A stretch of 44,291 nt of DNA from HGM04593 sp045634305 (lineage in GTDB: Bacteria; Bacteroidota; Bacteroidia; Bacteroidales; Bacteroidaceae): contig JAZQZZ010000029.1 in NCBI GenBank assembly GCA_045634305.1, positions 1 through 44,291 on the forward strand, read 5' to 3'. A model generated the notes under the pieces. That model saw only the letters and a list, made by a program, of their open reading frames with translations, was not told the DNA's origin and ran no database searches. The position numbers were made by a program, and so were the translations under genes. Shown here piece by piece: positions 25,595-35,824 of the stretch. The first letter of the stretch is position 1; each line of letters starts with the position of its first letter.

Positions 25595-28500
25595 ATGATA
25601 AAAATAAAGCATTTATTTCTGCTCGTGCTTTTCTGCTTTGTAAGCAGTAGCGTATTTGCACAAAAAGGTGCGAGAATTTCGGGTACGATTACAAGTGATG
25701 CCGAAGGTCCGCTGATTATGGTGAACGTCACCGAGCGCGACCCCAGTAATCGTATCATTGAGGCTTGTGTGACCGACTTCGAGGGTAACTTCTCTATGGT
25801 TGTAAAGAACACAAGCAACGTTCTTGAGATTTCGTATGTGGGCTACAAGACCCAGCGTGTTGAAATTGGCAGCCGCACTGTCTTCAACATAAAGATGGTT
25901 GAGGACAACATGCTTGAGACCGTGGATATCGTTGCCGAGCAACGTTCACGTTCGGGTGGTCTTGACATTCTGGAGCGAGAGATGACTCACGCCACACAGA
26001 AGATCAGCATGGATGAGATGGACGGTCTTTCGTTCGCTTCTGTCGACGAGGCTCTCCAGGGACAGATTGCCGGTCTTGACGTCGTGTTCAACTCAGGTGA
26101 CGTTGGTTCAGGTACACAGATGCGTCTTCGTGGTAATTCAATGCTTGAAGGTGATGCCACACCGCTTATCGTTGTGGACGATAACATCTTCGAGGTTGAC
26201 GAGGGTACATTCCAGTTTGAGAATGCCACAAACGAGAGCTTTGCCGAGCTTCTCATGATCAACACTGAGGATATTGCCGAAATCGAGGTGTTGAAGGATG
26301 CTGCTTCATGTGCTGTTTGGGGTTCACGTGGTGCCAATGGTGTCATCAAAATCAAGACAAAGCGTGGTAAGCGTGGTCCAACCCGCGTGAACTTTACTTA
26401 TAAGTTCAAGGACAAGTGGACACCTAATGGTTATAATCTGCTCAATGGTGACGACTACACCATGCTCATCAAGCAGGCTCTTTTCAATGTGAACCAGGTG
26501 GGTGTTGATATCCCTGAGCTGAACTACGACCAGACTTTCCCCGAGTATCAGAACTTCAACAACAACACCGATTGGGTTGATGCTGTTTCTAAGCATGGTT
26601 TCAGAAACGAGTATAACCTCAACCTCAGCGGTGGTGGTGAGAAAGCTACATTCCGTATCTCCGGCGGTTATTCAAACGAGACCGGTCAGGTGATTGGTCA
26701 GAACCTCAACAGCTTCAGCTCACGTCTGGCTCTTGACTACTATGTATCGGCTCGTATCAAGGTAATTGCCGACTTCGCCTTCTCATACACAAAGCAGCGT
26801 CGTAATACAATGGACTTGCTCTATAACTCTTTGCTCATGATGCCAAACCAGAGTATCTATGAGCAGGATTCACTTGGCAACAATACCGATGCATACTATG
26901 CTATGCTCAAGTATCCAAGTCCTAACCAGTTGCAGAGCTCAATGCAGGGTCGCAAGAACCCTGTGGCTGTCGGTGATTTGGCACAGTATCACACTGAGAA
27001 CTACAGCATCAACCCACAGATTACTTTCGAGTACAACCTGCTTGGTCTCGAGGACAACGAGACACAGCTAAAGTACCGTGGTATGGTGAACCTTAATGCT
27101 TCAACATCTTCGGGTAGTGTCTTCAATCCCGCAGCTCTTTCAACCGACGATTGGACCGCTACCGAGAAGAATAAATCTGAGTCCAATGACAGTAAGAGCC
27201 TTGGTTTTACTACACGTCACCAGATGATTTTTACCCCTTATTTGGGTAACAGTGACCACTATATGACAATGAATGCCCAGTTTGAGTTGTCGACAAGTTC
27301 CGGTAACTCACAGAACTCGACGGCTGTCGGTCTTCCAACCGGCAATATAAGCAGTCCTACAATTGGCGCTAAGTTGTCTGGTTCCGGAACAAGCAAGTGG
27401 GAGAGCCGCAACATCAGTTTCGTATATGATGCCCACTACTCATACAAATCAAAGTACTCTTTGCGTCTTGCTGTCCGTGGTGAGGGTAACACTGCCATGG
27501 GTGATGACAGAAAGTGGGCTGCATTCCCTTCAATTTCGGCACGTTGGAATATCATCGACGAGCCATGGATGGATTGGGCTAAACCTTATTTGAGCATGTT
27601 GTCATTGCGTCCAGGTTTCGGTATGGACGGTCACGCTCCTGGTAGAAACGTTACATTCAACAGCTACTCTGCTTATCAGTACAGCTATTTGGGAATGGCC
27701 GGTTTCCAGATGGACGGTATCCGCTTGACCGACCTTCGCCGTTCGGACAAGCGTGAGTGGAACGTAGGTTCTGACTTCGGTTTCTTCGATGGCTTGCTCA
27801 CCGGTGCATTCAACTACTATCATGGTACAACTTATGATAATATCATTGCGAATTATCGTCTGCCATCAACAACCGGTTATTCGAGCCTTGCATACAAGAA
27901 CTCAGGTACTGTGAGAAACTATGGTTGGGAGCTTAACATGAACCTTAACAACGTCAAGTTGGCCAAGGACTTCTCAATGTCAATGTACTTTAATATAGGT
28001 AATAACTTCAACGAGATTCTTGAACTTGAAGAGGCTTATCTTGAGGAGAAGAACGGCAAGTATGAACAGCCCGCGAACAGCAAATATCTCCCTCGTGTAC
28101 AGATAGGTAACCCAAGCGGTGCCATCTATGGTTTCCGTTATAAGGGAGTTTATCGCTACAGCTATAAGAACTGGGAAAAGGCACTTGCCGAGGAGGAGGC
28201 CGGACGCAACGGAACATGTCCTATTGTACGTGATGCCGAAGGTAATGTCGTTTATGAGGCAAACGGCCAGCCAAAGAAACTGGTTCTCTTCTACGACAAC
28301 GAGGAAGGCAAACCATACTACGAATTCAAAGGCGGTGATGCCATCTACGAGGATATCAACCACGATGGTACAATCAACCAGCTTGACATTGTTTATCTTG
28401 GTAACTCAAACCCTGCAGCACAGGGTGGTTTCGGTTTGACATTCCGTTACAAGAAATGGTCTTTGAGAACATCGTTTACATACCGTTGGGATGTTGACGT

Positions 28501-28906
28501 TGTGAACAGTTCACGTATGGCGTTCGAGAACATGTCATCATTCGACAATCAGAGCGTTGCCGTTAACTGGCGCTGGCGCAAGGAAGGTGACGTCACAGAG
28601 ATTCCACGTGCCGTCAACGGAGGCTCATCTGCCTACAACTATTTGGGTAGCGACCGTTATGTCGAGGATGCCTCTTACGTACGTCTCTCTTATGTGCAGT
28701 TGTCATACTCTTTCGAACCTGCATGGTTGAAGAAGATTGGCATGAAGACCTTGAATCTCTATGCTTCGGCCGACAATGTGGCGTTCTGGACAAAGTATAC
28801 AGGTCTTGAGCCTGAGGTCGCAAACGGTGGCGAAGGTATTGCATACGACAATACAAAGACACCACGTCCACGTTCGTATACACTTTCATTATCTCTCGGT
28901 TTCTAA
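25595..28906 (+). CDS. SusC/RagA-type TonB-dependent outer-membrane importer (first copy)
   Basis: This 1103-residue outer-membrane beta-barrel forms the channel of a SusCD importer driven by TonB. A signal peptide ends SSSVFAQ. Residues about 26-105 are the carboxypeptidase-regulatory-like N-terminal domain (SGTITSDAEG ... LEISYVGYKTQRVEI). The plug follows, with ALQGQIAGLDVVFNSGDVG and TQMRLRGNSMLEGDATPLIV, and the SusC signature appears as DAASCAVWGSRGANGVIKIK. The barrel runs to a C-terminal LSLSLGF ending in Phe, the usual assembly signal. The downstream SusD gene starts at the base after its stop, so the two are translationally linked. The substrate is not evident and no hydrolase gene lies beside it. 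Confidence 0.95.
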   Translation: MIKIKHLFLLVLFCFVSSSVFAQKGARISGTITSDAEGPLIMVNVTERDPSNRIIEACVTDFEGNFSMVVKNTSNVLEISYVGYKTQRVEIGSRTVFNIKMVEDNMLETVDIVAEQRSRSGGLDILEREMTHATQKISMDEMDGLSFASVDEALQGQIAGLDVVFNSGDVGSGTQMRLRGNSMLEGDATPLIVVDDNIFEVDEGTFQFENATNESFAELLMINTEDIAEIEVLKDAASCAVWGSRGANGVIKIKTKRGKRGPTRVNFTYKFKDKWTPNGYNLLNGDDYTMLIKQALFNVNQVGVDIPELNYDQTFPEYQNFNNNTDWVDAVSKHGFRNEYNLNLSGGGEKATFRISGGYSNETGQVIGQNLNSFSSRLALDYYVSARIKVIADFAFSYTKQRRNTMDLLYNSLLMMPNQSIYEQDSLGNNTDAYYAMLKYPSPNQLQSSMQGRKNPVAVGDLAQYHTENYSINPQITFEYNLLGLEDNETQLKYRGMVNLNASTSSGSVFNPAALSTDDWTATEKNKSESNDSKSLGFTTRHQMIFTPYLGNSDHYMTMNAQFELSTSSGNSQNSTAVGLPTGNISSPTIGAKLSGSGTSKWESRNISFVYDAHYSYKSKYSLRLAVRGEGNTAMGDDRKWAAFPSISARWNIIDEPWMDWAKPYLSMLSLRPGFGMDGHAPGRNVTFNSYSAYQYSYLGMAGFQMDGIRLTDLRRSDKREWNVGSDFGFFDGLLTGAFNYYHGTTYDNIIANYRLPSTTGYSSLAYKNSGTVRNYGWELNMNLNNVKLAKDFSMSMYFNIGNNFNEILELEEAYLEEKNGKYEQPANSKYLPRVQIGNPSGAIYGFRYKGVYRYSYKNWEKALAEEEAGRNGTCPIVRDAEGNVVYEANGQPKKLVLFYDNEEGKPYYEFKGGDAIYEDINHDGTINQLDIVYLGNSNPAAQGGFGLTFRYKKWSLRTSFTYRWDVDVVNSSRMAFENMSSFDNQSVAVNWRWRKEGDVTEIPRAVNGGSSAYNYLGSDRYVEDASYVRLSYVQLSYSFEPAWLKKIGMKTLNLYASADNVAFWTKYTGLEPEVANGGEGIAYDNTKTPRPRSYTLSLSLGF

Positions 28907-30616
28907 ATGTTTACTAATATGAAGATAGTATCTAAAATATATAGAAAAACGGTTCTCGCAGCGATGGTCGCATTCGGTGCCATGATGGGTTCTTGTACCG
29001 ATTATTTGACAATCATTCCGGCCGACGTTGTTGTTGAAGAGAACTTCTGGCAGACAAAGGACCAGGTTAACGGTATGCTTGCGACAAGCTATTTGAAATT
29101 GCTCAGCAATGATGCTGTGACAAAGGCGATTGTCTGGGGTGAGATGCGTTCGGAGAATATGACATATCCGGCAAGTTACAATTCTGATATCAAGAATATC
29201 GTTGAGGCGAATATTATTGATGAGAACAGTTTTTGCAATTGGAGCATCTACTACGAGGCAATCAACTATGCCAACCTTGTTCTTGAGGGTGCTCAAAAGG
29301 TTGTCGAGTCCGATCCTGATTTTTCTGAGGGTGATTTGCAGGTTGTAATGGGTGAGATGTATGCAATGCGTGCTCTCTGTCATTTCTATCTTGTCCGCAC
29401 ATTCCGCAACATTCCATTGGCGTTGAAATCGGCAAAGAATGATGCCGAGATTCCGGAGTATGTGCAGGTTGAACCACTTGTAGCTCTTGACCAGATTATG
29501 AGTGACCTTAATCTTGCAGAGAATATGGTGATGAAGTCCGGTGCATTCTCGACAGATCAGCAGAACCTGGGACGCATAACCCGCAATGCAGTATTGGCTA
29601 TCAAGGCTGACGTGAATCTGTGGCGTGCCGCATTTGCTACATATTATGACAAACCCGGTGTTGATTCATATTATGATGAATGCGTGAATAACTGTAGAGC
29701 TATCATTGCCAACATGGATTATGCGCTCGAAGAGGAGAACAAGGGTAAACCTTTTGAGAAATTTGCATACAATCTTATCCCTAACTACGGTGAGGTCAAA
29801 GAACTGAAATCCAACCACAAGAGTACTGCTTATGACGAAATCTTCGGCACAAAGAACTCTACTGAGTCAATCTTTGAGTTGCAGGTACAGGGCGACAATA
29901 TCAAGAATGGCGCATTCAATGGTGTTTACAGAGTTTATGGTACCGAGGGTAACCCTGGTATGGCTATTGTCCCTCCGGGTTTTGTCAAGTCCAATTATGA
30001 GGAGGATGACCTTCGTGCATACTCGTTTACAAACCTCAAGTCGTTCGATGAGCAGAATACATCAGAGTCTAGTACATGCATTGCGAAATATGCCTCAAAG
30101 TCATCTCCGGCTACAAGCTACCGCAAGTCGGACGAGTGGGATGCCAACTGGATTGTATATCGTCGCACCGATGTCCTCCTTATGATGGCCGAGGCTATGG
30201 TAGCCCGTTCAACAGCTGCCGAGGCCGATTATCGTGAGGCATTCAATATCGTAAATGCAATCAATACACGCTCAAGAATCGATTCAACTGATATTGTACA
30301 TCCTTTGAAGATCGATAACTATTTGAGTAAGGATGCATCATTGGAACTTATACGCAAGGAGCGCCTTCTCGAGCTCTCATATGAGGGTAAACGTTGGTAT
30401 GATCTTGTCCGTCTCGCACTCAAGGAAAAGAGTACTGATAAGATTAAGTATGTTGCCGATAAACTAGGTAGTGGCGCAGCTGTCGTAAAGACAAAGATGT
30501 CCACAATCGATGGTCTTTTTATGCCGATACATATTGACGAGTTGCGTTATAACAAGAACCTGAAACAGAATCCGGCCTACGGAGAGAAAGAGGGTTCTAA
30601 TATGGAGATGAATTGA
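28907..30616 (+). CDS. SusD/RagB-type surface nutrient-binding lipoprotein (first copy)
   Basis: This 569-residue lipoprotein is the lid that captures substrate over the partner SusC channel. The first ATG directly abuts the SusC stop. MKIVSKIYRKTV at 28919 is an equally good start. The signal peptide ends FGAMMGSC, so the anchor is the Cys of GSCTDYL. Mature features are TPR-like helices (GEMYAMRALCHFYLVRTF, with IPLALKS after it) and the C-terminal SusD segment LELIRKERLLELSYEGKRWY followed by DLVRLAL, ending NPAYGEK. The protein belongs with the SusC just upstream. Confidence 0.95.
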   Translation: MFTNMKIVSKIYRKTVLAAMVAFGAMMGSCTDYLTIIPADVVVEENFWQTKDQVNGMLATSYLKLLSNDAVTKAIVWGEMRSENMTYPASYNSDIKNIVEANIIDENSFCNWSIYYEAINYANLVLEGAQKVVESDPDFSEGDLQVVMGEMYAMRALCHFYLVRTFRNIPLALKSAKNDAEIPEYVQVEPLVALDQIMSDLNLAENMVMKSGAFSTDQQNLGRITRNAVLAIKADVNLWRAAFATYYDKPGVDSYYDECVNNCRAIIANMDYALEEENKGKPFEKFAYNLIPNYGEVKELKSNHKSTAYDEIFGTKNSTESIFELQVQGDNIKNGAFNGVYRVYGTEGNPGMAIVPPGFVKSNYEEDDLRAYSFTNLKSFDEQNTSESSTCIAKYASKSSPATSYRKSDEWDANWIVYRRTDVLLMMAEAMVARSTAAEADYREAFNIVNAINTRSRIDSTDIVHPLKIDNYLSKDASLELIRKERLLELSYEGKRWYDLVRLALKEKSTDKIKYVADKLGSGAAVVKTKMSTIDGLFMPIHIDELRYNKNLKQNPAYGEKEGSNMEMN

Positions 30617-30703
30617 CGGAAAAGATTTAATAAGCAAGGCCGCACCCGGGGATGAGCAGTTGTTTTGAGCGGTCTTTAACAAAAGAATAAAACAAATCAT
30701 AAT

Positions 30704-32455
30704 ATGAATAAGATTTTTAGACATAAAATTCTTGCCGGGGCCATGTTATTCGGCTTCATGCTTGCCGGTACTTCTTGTCGTGACAGGGAGGAGGGTATAA
30801 ATGTGACACCCGAAACGCCGTTTGCCGACAAGACTTTGTATGAGGTAATTGTGGGTGACCCCGATTTGACCGACTTTGTCGAAGTTATCAATGCATGTGG
30901 TGCCCAGTGTGCCGATTCTTTGTTCAACCAGGCAAGGGTATACACCGTCTGGGCTCCGGTGAATGGAACATTCAACAAGGATTCCATTATAGCCGAGACT
31001 GTTGCCGATTCAACCGGTAACAGCAACCGCGACATTGTTTTCCGTTCGTTTGTCGCTGCGCACATTGCAAACCATCTTATTGCAGCCAATGGAACACTTG
31101 ACGAAGACAACAACGTGTTGCTCCTTAATAACAAGAACGCTGTTTTTGCAGGTAATTACAAAACCGGTTACACATTCTCGGGCATATCTTTGGACCCACA
31201 AAATACTAACATCCGTGTAAAGAATGGTCTGCTGCATAAGATCGTCTCTCCATCTGAGTACAAATATAGTATTTGGGAGTATATGAAGGTTGCCAAGGGT
31301 GAGAATTGGAGCATTGACTCTGTTGCTCAGTATCTGTACTCATACAATGTTACCGAGTTCAACGAAGGACAGAGTATTGCCGGCCCTATTGTTAATGGTG
31401 AGCAGACTTTTATTGACTCTGTCTTTACAACAACAAACAAATGGCTTGATGTATGGGGTGGTGTCGGAAATATCAACTCCGAGGATTCTACATACATTGT
31501 CTATGTTCCCACCGATGAGTTGTGGGAGGCAATGGTTAAGAAAGCAGAGTCTCACTACAATTACGATTTCTCATTTGCAAACATGTCTGAGGCTACAAAG
31601 ATTGAGCGTGACTCACTGCGCAGATACTATGCCCGTCTTCACAACCTCAAGTATATGACATATAGTGTCAACGAGCAGAAGCATGTCGAGAGTGCCGATT
31701 CTATGATGCCTGCATACCGTGGAGGCAAGCGTGCACTTTTTGCCAAGGCCGATCTTGAGGAGAGTGTCGTATTTGAGAAGGAACTTTCCAATGGCGTTTT
31801 CAAGGTAGTTGATGAAATGCCTTACAAGCAGACAGACCTGTGGCATGATACAATCTTCCTTGAGGGTGAAAACCAGGCTATGTGGAACTTTGGTCAGAAT
31901 GTGCCTGAAGAGGTTGAGGCGCTCACTGCATATAAGAGCCAGCTCAATAAGGACTCAATGCTTCTTGGTGCTGAGGTTTCGGGCGGTGCATACTTCAGCT
32001 ATACTCGTGAGACGGCTGCCAACACTGCAAAGTTCACTATTCCTAAGGTGCTTTCTGCCAAGTATCACGTTGCGATTATCTTTGTTCCGAAGAATATTAC
32101 AAATGAGTTTGTGGACAAAGAAAAGATGTATAAGAACAAACTGTCAGTCAAAATGAATCAGGCTCCGGGTAAAGGCGCTGCAATTAAACTTTATGAAGCA
32201 CCCAGAACCAAGCCATTGTATACAGACCCATTCAAAATGGATACTTTGTTCTTGACAACCAATGGTGAGAAGGCTGTTATTAAGCCTACATATTGCGAGA
32301 ACTATGATGGTTCTGCCGCTAAGGACTATAATGTGACACTTGAGATAACATCTATAATGCCAACGAATGCCGAGAAGAATAAGGGTATATATTATGACCC
32401 GGCTATCCGTATTGACAAAATTATGCTTATCCCCGTTCTCGATTCAGAAGAATAG
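30704..32455 (+). CDS. Fasciclin (FAS1) domain lipoprotein, second copy in the operon
   Basis: This 583-residue lipoprotein has a signal peptide ending GFMLAGTSC. It has two FAS1-like units: the first with YTVWAPVNGTFNKDS near residue 80 and the closing strand VKNGLLHKIVSPSEYKYSIW, the second with YIVYVPTDELWEAMV near 265 and NGVFKVVDEMPY near 365. The last 190 residues are a beta-rich domain ending AIRIDKIMLIPVLDSEE, a pattern typical of galactose-binding-like jelly rolls (a guess). It is half the length of the first FAS1 protein and clearly divergent. Its stop is 5 bp before the second SusC gene. Confidence 0.8.
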   Translation: MNKIFRHKILAGAMLFGFMLAGTSCRDREEGINVTPETPFADKTLYEVIVGDPDLTDFVEVINACGAQCADSLFNQARVYTVWAPVNGTFNKDSIIAETVADSTGNSNRDIVFRSFVAAHIANHLIAANGTLDEDNNVLLLNNKNAVFAGNYKTGYTFSGISLDPQNTNIRVKNGLLHKIVSPSEYKYSIWEYMKVAKGENWSIDSVAQYLYSYNVTEFNEGQSIAGPIVNGEQTFIDSVFTTTNKWLDVWGGVGNINSEDSTYIVYVPTDELWEAMVKKAESHYNYDFSFANMSEATKIERDSLRRYYARLHNLKYMTYSVNEQKHVESADSMMPAYRGGKRALFAKADLEESVVFEKELSNGVFKVVDEMPYKQTDLWHDTIFLEGENQAMWNFGQNVPEEVEALTAYKSQLNKDSMLLGAEVSGGAYFSYTRETAANTAKFTIPKVLSAKYHVAIIFVPKNITNEFVDKEKMYKNKLSVKMNQAPGKGAAIKLYEAPRTKPLYTDPFKMDTLFLTTNGEKAVIKPTYCENYDGSAAKDYNVTLEITSIMPTNAEKNKGIYYDPAIRIDKIMLIPVLDSEE

Positions 32456-32460
32456 TTTGT

Positions 32461-35400
32461 ATGATGAAAAAAAGAAAATCAACTATGTATATGCGACAAT
32501 TAATGCAATTATCAGTGGCATTGATGTTTTTGATGCCATCGGCTGCCCTTGCGTCCAACACGGCACTCGAGGGTACAGTAGCAGACAATTCTGTTAAGGT
32601 CGAGAAAAAGAACACTGTTGCTGATGTGCGTACCATTACAGGTACAGTCTACGATGCTGCGACAAACCAGCCTATGGCCGGTGTACGCGTTCAGGCAACA
32701 GGACACAAGAGGGTTACTACAATGACCGACGGTGAAGGTAAGTACAAACTCAACATCCCGTCGTATGTCACCCTTATTACCTTCTCTACTCCGGATTATC
32801 TGCTTGTGCAGAAACCTGTTGGAAAAAAGGACATCATCAACATACGTCTATACTCCGACAAGTTCCAGGAGAATTATGACAGCGATATCGTCATTACTGC
32901 CGAAAGCGGTTTTGATGAGGGTATCTCTACTGCCCAAACAATTGAGTCTGATATCCAGAATAAGATTGGTGCTGATGTGCGCACTGTCAACCGTTCGGGA
33001 ACAACAGCTATCGGTGCTGCTATGTTCATCCGTGGTATCAACTCTCTCAACGCAAATACACAGCCTTTGGTTGTTGTTGACGGCGTAATTTGGGACTTGC
33101 AGGAGAGTAACGAGGCAATCCACATGGGTATGTATAACAACATCCTTTCGGCAATTGACGTAAATGATATTCGTGATATCAAGGTTCTCAAGAATGGTGC
33201 AGCCATCTATGGTGCCCGTGCCGCCAACGGTGTCATCATTATCAATACAAAACGTGGTGAGAGCATGGCTACCCGTATTACAGCAAACATCTTTGCCAAT
33301 GTATCGCTTGAGCCTAACCAGCCAAGCATGCTTTCGGGTGATGACTACCGCTTGTATGCCAATGACCTGATAGGTACTATGGATGTAAACCCCAACCGCA
33401 GTATACCTTTCCTGCGTGCCGACAGACCTGTGTACGACAGTAACGGAAAACTCGTAAGCGGCTTCATATACTATGACAAGTATCACAACCAGACTGACTG
33501 GTCCGATCTTGTGTACCGTGAGGCATTGACTCAGAACTACAAGGTTAACGTAGAGGGTGGTGACGAGGTTGCCATGTACAACTTCTCTTTCGGTTACACT
33601 ATGGGTGATACTCCTATCAAGGGTAACGATTTCAATCGTCTTAACATACGTTTGAACTCAGACATCCTTCTTGCCGACAATTTCACAACCCGCGTCGACA
33701 TCTCATATGCACGAGTAGCCCGCGAGTTGCAGGACGATGGTCTGCGCGAGGATCCTACAGCTTTCCCTTTGACATCACTCGGTACTTTAGCGGCTGTAAA
33801 GTCTCCTTTCCTCAGCCCTTACCGTTATGCTACAACCGGTGAGTTGAGTGAGATTCTTGATGTTGCCGACGATTTTGCTTTCGATGTTGCTCAGGCCGCA
33901 GGTGTTGCACGCCCCAACAACTCATTGTATAACCCGATGACAATTCTTACAAAGGGTTCAGATCCTCACAAGAACGAACTTGAGTATACCAATATGGGTA
34001 TCACTGTCGCTCCTGAGTACAAGTTCCGCGATTTCACCTTTACAGAGACATTCAACTATTCTCTTTACCGCGTGAGTGAGAAATATTATCTGCCATATCC
34101 TACAGCTGCCGACAATAACAAGTATCACTTCTATGTAAGCTCGCTTAATGGTAAGATTGGTAACTACATTGCATCATTCTTTGGTAAGGAGGCTGCTTTG
34201 TCAAGCGACACACGAGTTGCTTGGAGCAAGGTTATGGGTGCACATGATGTTGATGTGTTCGGAGGTTTCCGCTACACAAACTTCAACTTTGACTCAAATG
34301 CCATCAGTGGCGCTAACTCGGGTAGTGATACCAAGTTCAATGTAAACAACGACCTTGAGCACCTCGACAGTGACGGTGACAAGAATGTATGGACAAACAT
34401 TGCATGGTATCTTTCGGCCGACTACGCATACAAGACACGCTATTTCCTGCAGTTGGCTGCATCACTCGAGGCCTCTTCACGCTTTGGTAACAAGGCCGAA
34501 GGTGCTCTCAGAATGTGTGGCGTTTCTTGGGGTTTCTTCCCATCGGTACAGGCTGCGTGGTTGGTGTCATCTGAACCTTGGTTCAATGTACGACCAGTCA
34601 ACATGCTCAAGCTCCGTGCCGGTTTTGATGTGGCCGGTAACGATGCCATCGACTACCTTGCAGCTCGCAGCTACTTGCAGTCGGTCAAGTTCTATGACCA
34701 GTACATGGGCTTGCAGCTTGGTAATGTTGAGAACGATGGAGTGAAATGGGAGACAACATCACGTTTCAATGTAGGTTTGGACGCGATGCTCTTTGAGAAC
34801 CGTCTTGCTCTCTCTCTCGACTGGTATGCATCAAAGACAAAAGACTTGTTGGTACAGAAACAGTATCAGTTTGTTACCGGTATGGACAAGTATTGGGCAA
34901 ACGGCGGCGAACTCAGCAACATGGGTCTCGAGGCTAAGCTTAATGCAAAACTTATCAACAACAAGGATTTCCAATGGGAGCTCGGCGCTTCTTTGGGTCA
35001 CTACAAGAACAAGGTGACAGCACTTGATGAGACACTTGCCCCCATTGCTGTTTACGGTGGAGAGGTGGCTACAATGGTCGGTCAGCCTGTAGGGGTGTTC
35101 TGGGGTTATAAGACAGATGGTGTCATTGCCTCTTCGGCCAAAGCCGATGAATATGCACTCTACCAGACCGATGCTACAGGTGCACGTAACTACTTCAAGG
35201 CGGGTGACATGAAGTTTGTCGACCTCACCGGCGAAGGTTGCATCAACGAAAGTGACAAGACTATTATCGGTAATCCAAATCCCGATATCTATGGTAACCT
35301 CTTTACACGCCTTTCATACAAAGGCCTCTCACTTGATGTGAACTTCAACTATTCAGTAGGTAATGATGTATACAACTATTATCGTCAGCAACTTGAGAGC

Positions 35401-35769
35401 GGTTCATCGTTCTATAATCAGACAACAGCCATGCTGAACCGTTGGACTGTTGATGGTCAGTTGACTGATATCCCGGCTGTTGCGTATGGCGACCCGGTTG
35501 GTAATTCGCGTTTCTCTGACCGTTGGATTGAGGATGGTTCATACCTCCGTCTCAAGACAGTCAAGTTGACCTACGACATTCCTGTCGTTGCAAACTGGTT
35601 GCAGGGTCTGACAGTGTGGTGTGCAGCCGAGAACCTCTGCACATTTACCAAGTATCAGGGTGCTGACCCCGAGTTCTCTGTTAACAACAATGTGTTGTAT
35701 CAGGGTATCGATGCCGGCCTCATGCCACAGACACGCAGTTTCCATCTTGGTGTTAAGGTTAATCTCTAA
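32461..35769 (+). CDS. SusC/RagA-type TonB-dependent outer-membrane importer (second copy)
   Basis: This 1102-residue TonB-dependent barrel could start at either of two adjacent ATGs (32461 or 32464). A signal peptide ends PSAALAS. An extra 30-residue linker then precedes the regulatory-like domain (TITGTVYDAATNQPMAGVRV). Plug motifs are AMFIRGINSLNANTQPLVVV and the SusC signature NGAAIYGARAANGVIIINTK. The barrel ends FHLGVKVNL, so the terminal residue is Leu rather than aromatic. It differs so much from the first SusC that the two modules are probably not a recent duplication. The SusD gene follows after 55 bp. Confidence 0.95.
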   Translation: MMKKRKSTMYMRQLMQLSVALMFLMPSAALASNTALEGTVADNSVKVEKKNTVADVRTITGTVYDAATNQPMAGVRVQATGHKRVTTMTDGEGKYKLNIPSYVTLITFSTPDYLLVQKPVGKKDIINIRLYSDKFQENYDSDIVITAESGFDEGISTAQTIESDIQNKIGADVRTVNRSGTTAIGAAMFIRGINSLNANTQPLVVVDGVIWDLQESNEAIHMGMYNNILSAIDVNDIRDIKVLKNGAAIYGARAANGVIIINTKRGESMATRITANIFANVSLEPNQPSMLSGDDYRLYANDLIGTMDVNPNRSIPFLRADRPVYDSNGKLVSGFIYYDKYHNQTDWSDLVYREALTQNYKVNVEGGDEVAMYNFSFGYTMGDTPIKGNDFNRLNIRLNSDILLADNFTTRVDISYARVARELQDDGLREDPTAFPLTSLGTLAAVKSPFLSPYRYATTGELSEILDVADDFAFDVAQAAGVARPNNSLYNPMTILTKGSDPHKNELEYTNMGITVAPEYKFRDFTFTETFNYSLYRVSEKYYLPYPTAADNNKYHFYVSSLNGKIGNYIASFFGKEAALSSDTRVAWSKVMGAHDVDVFGGFRYTNFNFDSNAISGANSGSDTKFNVNNDLEHLDSDGDKNVWTNIAWYLSADYAYKTRYFLQLAASLEASSRFGNKAEGALRMCGVSWGFFPSVQAAWLVSSEPWFNVRPVNMLKLRAGFDVAGNDAIDYLAARSYLQSVKFYDQYMGLQLGNVENDGVKWETTSRFNVGLDAMLFENRLALSLDWYASKTKDLLVQKQYQFVTGMDKYWANGGELSNMGLEAKLNAKLINNKDFQWELGASLGHYKNKVTALDETLAPIAVYGGEVATMVGQPVGVFWGYKTDGVIASSAKADEYALYQTDATGARNYFKAGDMKFVDLTGEGCINESDKTIIGNPNPDIYGNLFTRLSYKGLSLDVNFNYSVGNDVYNYYRQQLESGSSFYNQTTAMLNRWTVDGQLTDIPAVAYGDPVGNSRFSDRWIEDGSYLRLKTVKLTYDIPVVANWLQGLTVWCAAENLCTFTKYQGADPEFSVNNNVLYQGIDAGLMPQTRSFHLGVKVNL

Positions 35770-35824
35770 TGGATGACAACCTTTGATAAAGAATATTGAT
35801 TAGGGTGAGAAAAAAGATATAACA

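Noticed and set aside
30638..30674. Weak hairpin between the first SusD and second FAS1 genes
   Set aside because: The stem is only 6 bp (GGCCGC / GCGGTC with one wobble) and a long loop separates the arms. It is not enough for a terminator, and no promoter box follows, so the two modules are treated as one transcript.
32848..33486. Minus-strand frame of 212 codons inside the second SusC gene
   Set aside because: It is antisense to conserved SusC plug motifs and has no family similarity that I can see.
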